Positions 26,681-34,333 of a stretch of 64,000 nt of DNA are shown one piece after another; the stretch's first letter is position 1; every line of letters starts with the position of its first letter. Both the position numbers and the translations under genes were made by a program. The notes under the pieces are model-generated. The model was not told where the DNA came from and searched no databases. It saw only the letters and a list, made by a program, of their open reading frames with translations. The DNA comes from Gluconacetobacter tumulicola (GTDB taxonomy: Bacteria; Pseudomonadota; Alphaproteobacteria; Acetobacterales; Acetobacteraceae), in assembly GCF_014174215.1 (NCBI RefSeq), contig NZ_JABEQL010000004.1, positions 124,001-188,000 on the forward strand, read 5' to 3'.

Positions 26681-27145
26681 TCAGGATGCCTTCTTCTTCT
26701 TTCTGGAACGACAGGCGGCGACGCCGAAGATGCTGGCCAGCAGCACCAGCGTGGCGCCCACCGTCACACCCACGGCCACCGGGCCGTCCTCGTTGATCTC
26801 CTTCTTTTCGAAGCGGTAGCCGGCATCCCATGCGAGATGCCGCAGTCCCGCGACGAAATGATAGACCAGCGCCAGCGTCCACCCCGCCAGGGCCAGCTTG
26901 CCCAGCGGATTGCGGGTGACCTTCTGAACCTTCTTGAAGGATTCTGGCCCTTTCGACGCAGCGTTCAGCCAGCAGACGCCCAGCGCGGACCCTGCCGCCG
27001 CCGCGACGCCGGCTGCCCGGTTCGCAATCGAAAGAAACATGGAGAGGCGGAAGCGATAGACCTGGAGATGCGGGGACATGGGTCGCCGGGTCAGTGTTCC
27101 GTCGCTTCGGTGCCCTATATAGAGCGCATCACGGACATCCTGCAT
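26681..27145 (-). CDS. sdhC: Succinate dehydrogenase cytochrome b556 subunit SdhC
   Basis: A membrane anchor of up to 154 residues with PMSPHLQVYRFRLSMFLSIANRAAGV at the first span. The haem-ligand His lies in the second (ALVYHFVAGLRHLAWDAG), and there is a third C-terminal helix ending in a Lys-rich tail. The usual family signature S-x-x-H-R-x-T/S-G appears as SIANRAAG: the His is Asn and the Thr/Ser is Ala, while the quinone-site Ser and Arg are kept. The start may be the ATG at 27145 or, more like other SdhC proteins, the ATG at 27079 just before SPHLQVYR. A TATATA lies between the two. It heads sdhCDAB. Confidence 0.92.
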   Translation of the reverse strand: MQDVRDALYIGHRSDGTLTRRPMSPHLQVYRFRLSMFLSIANRAAGVAAAAGSALGVCWLNAASKGPESFKKVQKVTRNPLGKLALAGWTLALVYHFVAGLRHLAWDAGYRFEKKEINEDGPVAVGVTVGATLVLLASIFGVAACRSRKKKKAS

Positions 27146-27287
27146 GGTCGTCTCGTCGATTTCCCTGATTATGGCTCCGGTTTGTTCCGTCGCCTTGTGC
27201 CTGTTCGGTCCTACGCCGGGGAAAGGGCGCGGTCAACGCAGGGGGGAACACGAGGTCGCGAGACGCCTTGTCGGGGTCCGGCTCGCG

Positions 27288-27320
27288 GAAACCGGAACGG
27301 AGTCGAACCGTTCCGGTTTC
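27288..27320 (-). terminator. Stem-loop after asd
   Basis: A perfect 13-bp stem, GAAACCGGAACGG (27288-27300) with CCGTTCCGGTTTC (27308-27320), has a 7-base loop. It begins 13 bases past the asd stop. There is no clear T-run on either strand, so it is a probable but weak intrinsic terminator. Confidence 0.6.
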
Positions 27321-27333
27321 GCGGCATTTGGGG

Positions 27334-28362
<1,029 letters not shown>

Positions 28363-28670
28363 CGAACACAATCCCTGATCTGTGCCCCCGGCCTATCCGG
28401 TGGACCTGTTGGAAACTCCGGAACGGAGACGCTGAGAGGTAGTGCGTGACCGGGCCTGACGCAAGCGAGAGCCGCCGTCAGGCCCGGTTTTTCCCCATTC
28501 CGGGCCCCGGGGAGCGCCCCGGGTCTCACGCTTGTGTGCGCGGATGGCGCCGCCGCGCGTTGTCACGACGACCATGCGGGTGTCAGATGGTGCAGGTCGA
28601 TCCGGCGCAATGCGTCCGTTTCCGCCGCCGGTCCATGCGGTGGCGGCCTGTCCAGGAGGGATGTCCCGTC
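28363..28670 (+). promoter_or_regulatory. Divergent asd-zwf upstream region
   Basis: This 308-base gap should carry both divergent promoters. I see no clear -35/-10 pair on the plus strand. Its main visible content is the terminator-like hairpin at 28450-28492, the second hairpin at 28506-28523, and the AGGAGGG ribosome site at 28653-28659 for zwf. Confidence 0.45.
28450..28492 (+). terminator. Intrinsic terminator inside the zwf upstream region
   Basis: CCGGGCCTGACG (28450-28461) pairs perfectly with CGTCAGGCCCGG (28476-28487), and five T residues follow (28488-28492). No gene ends before it on this strand, because asd points the other way. It should therefore act on a transcript that starts in the asd-zwf gap. 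It may be an attenuator in the zwf leader or the end of a small RNA. A second GC hairpin, CCCGGGG/CCCCGGG, lies at 28506-28523 without a T-run. Confidence 0.7.
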
Positions 28671-30215
28671 ATGTCGTTCTTTCGCGATATTTCGTCGCCG
28701 GCGCGCAGCGCACACGCCATTCCGCCATCGGGCAGCCGGCCGGCGCCGGCCTGCACGCTGGTCATTTTCGGTGCGCGCGGCGACCTGACCAAGCGGCTGC
28801 TGATTCCGGCACTGTACAATCTGGCCGGCAGCTTGTTGCTGGATGCCGATTTCCGCGTGCTGGGCGTCGATCGCGTGGCGGGCACCGACGCCGACTGGCG
28901 GGACGGGCTGGCCGCCACGATGCAGGACTTCACGAAGGACCCGGACGGCGAGTTCTATACGCCCACCATCGACCAGGATGCCTGGAACTGGGTTGCCGAC
29001 CGACTGGATTATATGCAGGCCGATTTTGCGGATCTGGAGCAGATGCGGGCGCTGGCGGAGCGGGTGAAGGGCAATGCCGTCTTCTACCTGGCGGTGCCGT
29101 CGCGCTTCTTCGGCCCGCTGGTCGAGATGCTGGGGCAGGCGGGGCTGGTCGCCCAGCAGGAGGGGACCTTCCGCCGCGTGGTGATCGAGAAGCCGTTCGG
29201 CTCCGACCTGGCGACCGCGCGGGCACTGAACCGGCAGGTCCTGAGCGTGCTGGACGAACAGCAGATCTACCGGATCGATCATTTCCTGGGCAAGGAGACG
29301 GTCCAGAACATCCTGGCCATGCGGTTCGGCAATCTGATCTTCGAGCCGCTCTGGCGGAACGAATATATCGACCATGTGCAGATCACGGCGGCCGAGACCA
29401 TCGGGGTGGAACAGCGCGGCGCCTTCTACGAGCCTACGGGCGCGTTGCGTGACATGGTGCCGAACCATCTGTTCCAGCTCTTCGCCATGGTGGCGATGGA
29501 GCCGCCAGCCTCGTTCTCGGCCGAGACGGTGCGCACGGCGAAGGAGCAATTGTTCGAGTCCGTCCGCCCTGTTCGGCCCGAGGACGCGGTGCGCGGCCAG
29601 TATCGCGCCGGCACCGTGGAGGGAAAGCCGGTCGTCGCCTATCGCGCGGCGCCCGGTGTCGCCCCCGACAGCGTGACGGAGACCTATGTGGCACTGAAGC
29701 TGTGTGTCGATAACTGGCGCTGGTCGGGCGTGCCCTTCTACCTGCGGACGGGCAAATCGCTGGGCGGGCGGCGGACCGAGGTGGTGGTGCAGTTCAAGAA
29801 GCCGCCGGTGGCGATCTTTCGCGGCACGGCCACCGACAGCCTGCCGCCCAACCGCATGATCCTGAACGTGCAGCCGGCCCAGGGCCTGACGATCGAGATG
29901 GCCGCCAAACATCCGGGCCCGGCGATGGACCTGGCCGGGGTGCAGGTCAAATTCCGTTATGAAGACGCGTTCGACCTGCAACCCAATGTGGGGTACGAAA
30001 CGCTGCTGTATGATTGCCTGACCGGCGATGCCACGCTGTTCCAGCGGGCCGACAATATCGACGCGGCCTGGACGGCGGTCGATCCGGTGCTGCAATCCTG
30101 GGGGCATGTGGCCGAGGGGCTGGAATTCTACGATGCCGGGGCCACCGGCCCGGCGGGCGCCGACGCGCTGCTGGCCCGCGACGGGCGGGCCTGGTACCCG
30201 CTGAACGGCACATAA
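28671..30215 (+). CDS. zwf: Glucose-6-phosphate 1-dehydrogenase
   Basis: Zwf oxidises glucose 6-phosphate to 6-phosphogluconolactone, the entry to the pentose phosphate pathway, the main sugar route in many acetic acid bacteria. The 514-residue protein has the cofactor loop VIFGARGDLTKRLLIPAL and the active-site peptide YRIDHFLGKE, where Phe replaces the usual Tyr of DHYLGKE. It ends in the conserved WESALEFY-like zone (here LEFYDAGATGP). The ATG at 28671 with AGGAGGG upstream is chosen. The frame is open further upstream, but that segment is not conserved in character. It is convergent with the spy-like gene, with repeat copy B between them. Confidence 0.96.
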   Translation: MSFFRDISSPARSAHAIPPSGSRPAPACTLVIFGARGDLTKRLLIPALYNLAGSLLLDADFRVLGVDRVAGTDADWRDGLAATMQDFTKDPDGEFYTPTIDQDAWNWVADRLDYMQADFADLEQMRALAERVKGNAVFYLAVPSRFFGPLVEMLGQAGLVAQQEGTFRRVVIEKPFGSDLATARALNRQVLSVLDEQQIYRIDHFLGKETVQNILAMRFGNLIFEPLWRNEYIDHVQITAAETIGVEQRGAFYEPTGALRDMVPNHLFQLFAMVAMEPPASFSAETVRTAKEQLFESVRPVRPEDAVRGQYRAGTVEGKPVVAYRAAPGVAPDSVTETYVALKLCVDNWRWSGVPFYLRTGKSLGGRRTEVVVQFKKPPVAIFRGTATDSLPPNRMILNVQPAQGLTIEMAAKHPGPAMDLAGVQVKFRYEDAFDLQPNVGYETLLYDCLTGDATLFQRADNIDAAWTAVDPVLQSWGHVAEGLEFYDAGATGPAGADALLARDGRAWYPLNGT

Positions 30216-30221
30216 AGGGAC

Positions 30222-30329
30222 GGGCTCTGCCCGAACCCGAGAGGGGTCGCGGACCCCTGCATCCCAATGCGTTGATATCGAATGGTTTCCAAAGGGCAAT
30301 GCCCTTTGGCGGGTTTCAGGGCAGAGCCC
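30222..30329. repeat. Palindromic intergenic element, copy B (full length)
   Basis: The 108-base element is bounded by GGGCTCTGCCC (30222-30232) and its exact complement GGGCAGAGCCC (30319-30329). Inside are the hairpins AGGGGTC-GCG-GACCCCT (30242-30258) and CCAAAGGGC-AAT-GCCCTTTGG (30289-30309), with GGTTTC next to the latter. It sits between the convergent zwf and spy-like genes. Copy A at 22645 shares the outer motif and the CCAAAGG hairpin, in the opposite relative orientation of the GGTTTCC/GGAAACC flank. Confidence 0.8.
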
Positions 30330-30336
30330 TGAACGC

Positions 30337-30816
30337 TTAGTGCGTGGCAGCCTGTTTCGGGTGGTTGTCCGACTGGCGGAACAGGGCATCGGCCGCTTTC
30401 TTCTGTGCGTCGCTCAGTCCGTTGTACAGCGTGCGGAACGCCATGTTCAGCGATTGCAGGTCCTGTGCGCGCTGGGTGATCAGGTCGGCGTAGGATTGCA
30501 TGTTGTCGGGCGCGCTCAGGGTCGCCAGCTTGGCGCGGCGCTGCTCGATCGTGTCATGGAAGCGTGCCGCATTGTCGCGCATCACCTGCGCGAAGGCATT
30601 CCACGCGCCGTCCTGCGCCGGGGTGATGCCCAATTGCTGATGCAGCGTTGCGATATGGGCTTCAAGCTGGTCCGGCGAGGGATCGCGCGGCGTGTGGACG
30701 GGGACGGCCGAGCCCGGGGCGGCGGTGGCGGTCGGGGCCGTGGTGTCGGGCGCCGCCAGCGCGGGCGTGGTCAGCAGGGCGAGGGCGGCGATGAGGGGTA
30801 ACCGGCGGACGGTCAT
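30337..30816 (-). CDS. Spy/CpxP-like periplasmic protein
   Basis: A 159-residue exported protein with a signal peptide (cleavage near TTPALAAPD), a short Pro/Thr/Ala linker, then a helical domain. The domain has two LTxxQ-type motifs (LGITPAQDGAWNAF and LSDAQKKAADALF), as in Spy/CpxP periplasmic chaperones. Start ATG 30814-30816 with GGAGA eight bases upstream. A Cpx/Spy-like role in envelope stress is inferred from the fold only. No two-component partner is adjacent. Confidence 0.8.
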   Translation of the reverse strand: MTVRRLPLIAALALLTTPALAAPDTTAPTATAAPGSAVPVHTPRDPSPDQLEAHIATLHQQLGITPAQDGAWNAFAQVMRDNAARFHDTIEQRRAKLATLSAPDNMQSYADLITQRAQDLQSLNMAFRTLYNGLSDAQKKAADALFRQSDNHPKQAATH

Positions 30817-30876
30817 GGACGGAGGTCTCCGGGAAATCATGGGGCTGAACGGGCCGGGCGTGTCAGGCGGGCGGGT

Positions 30877-31263
30877 TCAGTAAGGCGGCGCGCCATAGGA
30901 CGCCTGCGGATAATAAGCCGGCGGGGGCGGCGGCGGTTCCGGCTGAGGCGGATAATAGGCGGCCGGCGGTGGCGCGGCCTGCGAGGCCAGCGCCCCGCCG
31001 ATCAGCGCGCCCACCGCCAGGCCGGCGACACCGGCGCCGATGGCGGCACCGACGCCGGGGCCACGACGATAGCCGCGGTCATCGCCGCGCCAGCCGGGGC
31101 CGCCACCCCGGTTCCAGCCACGGTCCGGCCCGTGATCGTGCCAGCCATGGTCGTGGCGGCCACGATCCCAGTGCTCCGCCAGGGCGGGCACCGAGGCCGC
31201 GATCGGCGTGGCGCCGGCCAGCAGGATGCCGGCCATCAGAAGGGGGAGTGTGCGGACCCGCAT
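30877..31263 (-). CDS. Secreted glycine-zipper protein with His/Gly and Pro/Tyr-rich segments
   Basis: A 128-residue protein with a signal peptide (cleavage near VPALAEH) and a His/Trp/Gly/Arg segment (HWDRGRHDHGWHDHGPDRG). It also has a glycine-zipper helix (GVGAAIGAGVAGLAVGALIGG) and a Pro/Tyr-rich tail. Glycine-zipper proteins of this type often associate with the outer membrane. The His-rich part might bind metal, but nothing more can be said. It is adjacent to the Spy-like gene on the same strand, 60 bases upstream of it. Confidence 0.7.
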   Translation of the reverse strand: MRVRTLPLLMAGILLAGATPIAASVPALAEHWDRGRHDHGWHDHGPDRGWNRGGGPGWRGDDRGYRRGPGVGAAIGAGVAGLAVGALIGGALASQAAPPPAAYYPPQPEPPPPPPAYYPQASYGAPPY

Positions 31264-31390
31264 GACGGGACTCCTATAATCTAAAAGTCAGTTCGGCCAT
31301 GGCGGGCCGAATCCTGTTTCATGTCAGGATGATCGGCGCAGATCATGTCAGAATCAGGGCCGAGGCCCGGCGCGGATCGGGCGGCGCGGA

Positions 31391-32038
31391 TCAGGCGGCG
31401 GGCGACAGGCGCTTTGCCAGGGCCGACAGGCGGTGGCGGCGCAGTTCGCTCCGCGCCTTGGCGTCGTTTTCCATATAGTTGAGCTGGATCGTGTAGCGCC
31501 GGCCGACATATTGCCGGTGGCCGTGCCAAGTCGTCGGGCCGTTGGGGAAGATCAGCAGCGTGCCGTCGACGGGCGGGATCTCGGCTGCATAATCCTCGAC
31601 ATCGTCCGGACCGCGCAGCAGGCGCAGGCAGCCCTCCTGCCGGGCCCAGGCCTCGCTGGCCGGGTTGAGATACAGCAGCACCGTCACGCGCTTGGCCACG
31701 GAATCACAATGAATGCGCCCGTCCTTGGCCCGCGTGCGGCCACGCAGGGTCAGCATGGTCGGCGCGTCGTCCAGGTCCAGGGCGAATTTGCGGGCGATCG
31801 CCTGGCGCAGCACGGGCCCTTCCAGCTCCGCGATCAGGCCCTGCGCCAGCGGCGACAGGGTGAGCGCCGAGGGCGGGAACGATCCACCGGACGACAATTC
31901 GGGCAGCGAGGCCACCAGCGCCGCCAGATCGTCCGGCCGGATGAAGTTCCGGACCACGACATGGGCAAACGGCGTGTCGGAAACCTGGGCGGCTTCCAGG
32001 GCGGCGTAATCGGGACGGATGGGCGTGGTGACGGTCAT
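31391..32038 (-). CDS. 2-oxoglutarate/Fe(II)-dependent oxygenase-like protein
   Basis: A 215-residue double-stranded beta-helix protein. The iron triad is visible as His-x-Asp in GRIHCDSVAK and a distal His in TTWHGHRQYVG. The 2OG-binding Arg follows in GRRYTIQLNY, and hydrophobic strands (VTVLLYLNP, GTLLIFPNG) lie between them. It is of the prolyl-hydroxylase-like P4Hc type. The substrate is unknown. I use ATG 32036-32038. An upstream in-frame start would add twelve Ser/Arg-rich residues. Confidence 0.82.
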   Translation of the reverse strand: MTVTTPIRPDYAALEAAQVSDTPFAHVVVRNFIRPDDLAALVASLPELSSGGSFPPSALTLSPLAQGLIAELEGPVLRQAIARKFALDLDDAPTMLTLRGRTRAKDGRIHCDSVAKRVTVLLYLNPASEAWARQEGCLRLLRGPDDVEDYAAEIPPVDGTLLIFPNGPTTWHGHRQYVGRRYTIQLNYMENDAKARSELRRHRLSALAKRLSPAA

Positions 32039-32144
32039 GGAACCTGCGCGGGATCGGGATGAGGAAGACCACATCCCGATTCCTAGTGCCGGAGCCGGCG
32101 GGAAATCAAGGTGGGGCGGAACGGTGCGCCCCGCCGCGCGGGTG

Positions 32145-32489
32145 TCAGGCCGCGCCGGCAGCCTTTTCGGCCGCGTCCAGCGCCCGGGTGGAATAGACCG
32201 CGGCCGCGCCGGCGTTCAGCGCCACGGCAACGCCCAGGGCCTCGGCGATATCCTCTTTCGTCGCGCCGGCCTGCACGGCGGCCTTGGAATGGACGGCGAT
32301 GCATCCGTCGCAGCGGGTGGTGACGGCGACGGCCAGCGCGATCAGTTCGCGTGTCTTGGCATCCAGCCGGTTGGTGGTCTTGGCGGCATTGTCCAGCGTC
32401 GTAAGCCCTTCGACCGTTCCCGGCGAGAGGGCGGCGAAGGCGGGCACGGCACGGCCGAGGAAATGGCGGTAGGCGGACCAGTCGATCAT
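32145..32489 (-). CDS. AhpD-like carboxymuconolactone decarboxylase-family protein
   Basis: A 114-residue all-helical protein with the redox pair and following His of AhpD-type peroxidases (TTRCDGCIAVHSKAAV), plus a conserved upstream KTRELIALAVAV helix. It may act as an alkylhydroperoxidase or disulfide reductase. The lack of an ahpC neighbour leaves the partner open. The ATG at 32487-32489 has AGGA about ten bases upstream. A start nine codons further upstream is also in frame. Confidence 0.85.
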   Translation of the reverse strand: MIDWSAYRHFLGRAVPAFAALSPGTVEGLTTLDNAAKTTNRLDAKTRELIALAVAVTTRCDGCIAVHSKAAVQAGATKEDIAEALGVAVALNAGAAAVYSTRALDAAEKAAGAA

Positions 32490-32621
32490 CGTGAAACATC
32501 CTTGATGTGTGGTCATGGACCGCGACGGAGTTCACCAGATGGAGAGCAGGCCTGTCACGACACGGTTTGGCGAGTGGATGCTCTTGCTGAGAGGCGTTGC
32601 CGGCGCTATCGGCGATAGATC

Positions 32622-33809
32622 ATGGAATCCGCGCTGACAGCCTTCGCATCCGATCTGAATCTGCCCCCTGGCTCGGGGCCCCTGGCTGCGTACGAGGCGC
32701 GGGTTGCCGCCGGACTGCTGTCCCGCGACCCCGAGCAGGCCAAGGCGGCCGCCCGGCTGGACCGGCTGTGGCGCGAACTGCCCGGTTATCACCCCGTGGT
32801 GCGGCGCCCGCCGCCGAAGGGGCTGCTGGGCGGGCTGAAGGCCCGGCTGGGCCTGAATGGCGGCGCGGCGGAGGCGCCGCGTCCGCGCGGGGTCTACATG
32901 GTCGGGCAGGTCGGGCGCGGCAAGACCATGCTGATGGACCTGTTCTTCGAACTGGCGCCGGTCGAACACAAGATGCGGGTGCATTTCCACCGCTTCATGC
33001 AGGATGTTCACAAGCGGCTGCACGACATGAAGCGTCGGAACCCGGACCTGACCGATCCGATTCCGCCGCTGGCCCGCGCCATCGCGCAGGAAGCCTGGCT
33101 GCTCTGTTTCGATGAATTCCAGGTGAACGATATCGCTGACGCGATGGTGCTGGGGCGGCTGTTCGAATATCTGTTCGCCGATGGCGTGGTCGTGGTCGCG
33201 ACCTCGAACACCGAACCGCAGGATCTGTTCCAGAACCGGCCGGGGGCCGATGCCTTCCGGCCTTTCATCGCGATCATCCAGCGCGAGGTCGATACGGTGG
33301 TCCTGGACTCGCCGCGCGATTATCGTCGCGGCGGCATGCGCGGCATGACGACCTGGATCGTGCCGCCAGGCCCCGATGCGACGCAGGAGCTGGATTCGCT
33401 CTTCATGCGTCTGGCCGATGGCGCCCCGATCCGCCCCGTGACGCTGGAGGTGATGGGCCGCAAGCTCGCGGTGACGGTCGCGGCCGGCCCGGTGGCGCAC
33501 TTTACCTTCTCCGACCTGTGCGGCCGGGCGCTGGGCGCGGGCGACTATCTGGCCCTGGCCACGCGCTTCCCGGCCCTGGTGCTTGACGATATTCCCCGTC
33601 TGGGACCCGATAATTTCGATGTTGCCCGCCGTTTCATCGTTCTGGTCGATACGCTGTACGAACAGAAGGTGAAGCTGTTCGCCTCGGCCGAAGATCAGCC
33701 GGATGCGATCTACCAGAAGGGCGAAGGCGCGCAGGCCTTCGAGCGGACCGCCTCGCGGCTCGAGGAGATGCAGAGTGCCGCCTATCTGGACCTGCCGCAT
33801 CTGTCCTGA
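32622..33809 (+). CDS. zapE: Cell division protein ZapE (AFG1-family ATPase)
   Basis: A 395-residue AFG1-type P-loop ATPase. Walker A is GQVGRGKTMLMD, Walker B is LLCFDEFQVNDI, followed by sensor ATSNTEPQDLF and the family's HFHRFMQDVH block. ZapE modulates Z-ring dynamics under low oxygen or at high temperature in E. coli. The mitochondrial homologue handles membrane-protein quality control. It often sits upstream of TCA-cycle genes in alphaproteobacteria, as here before sucA. Confidence 0.93.
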   Translation: MESALTAFASDLNLPPGSGPLAAYEARVAAGLLSRDPEQAKAAARLDRLWRELPGYHPVVRRPPPKGLLGGLKARLGLNGGAAEAPRPRGVYMVGQVGRGKTMLMDLFFELAPVEHKMRVHFHRFMQDVHKRLHDMKRRNPDLTDPIPPLARAIAQEAWLLCFDEFQVNDIADAMVLGRLFEYLFADGVVVVATSNTEPQDLFQNRPGADAFRPFIAIIQREVDTVVLDSPRDYRRGGMRGMTTWIVPPGPDATQELDSLFMRLADGAPIRPVTLEVMGRKLAVTVAAGPVAHFTFSDLCGRALGAGDYLALATRFPALVLDDIPRLGPDNFDVARRFIVLVDTLYEQKVKLFASAEDQPDAIYQKGEGAQAFERTASRLEEMQSAAYLDLPHLS

Positions 33810-34333
33810 TCATGCCCGGCAGGCTCAGCCAAAATCCATGCAGGGTCTGCCTTTCTTTTCAGCATTTCCAATGCGGCGGCGCCTCGCCCTGCCAGTGTGT
33901 TCCGGCGGCGTGCGCCCGGATGCGCCAGCGACGGTCGGGGCGGTTTGGGCTCGGGGGCGGTCGTTCCCTGCTGTCACGGTATCGTGACGCATATGGCGGT
34001 GGTGTGAGCGGCGCGGCGGTAGGCAAGTGGTTCGCTCTTTGCTTGGGTATGGACGGCCCTTCGGGTCATCTGCCGGTTCCGTCGCTGTTCGGTGTGCCGC
34101 GCGCCTGATGCCGGTTTCGTGACACCGTTGCGTGAGCAGGTGGAAACGGAAAGGTGAGTATGCGTGCGAAGCAATCCTGCCCGTGGCGAAAGATGGCGGC
34201 GGATGGCCAAAGGTGGCGCTAGGGTTGGGACGATAAAGGGTGAGGATCGTCTTTTCGCCGTGATCGGCGGAGAGGGTCCGGGTCCGGATAATGACGTGGC
34301 CGATCAGGCCATGAACGAGGAGATGTCTTCAAG
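33810..34333 (+). promoter_or_regulatory. sucA upstream region, no gene seen
   Basis: This 524-base gap presumably contains the promoter of sucA-sucB-lpdA. It holds a perfect inverted repeat GTCACG-GTAT-CGTGAC (33973-33988), an attractive operator-like site, and GAGGAG at 34317-34322 as the sucA ribosome site. A short stem before CTTTCTTTTC near 33852-33861 could be a weak zapE terminator. No convincing -35/-10 pair or protein gene is seen. Confidence 0.4.

Noticed and set aside
30877-31263. Reading the His/Gly-rich protein as a metal-uptake component
   Set aside because: The His content is part of a generic low-complexity glycine-zipper protein, with no transport gene adjacent.
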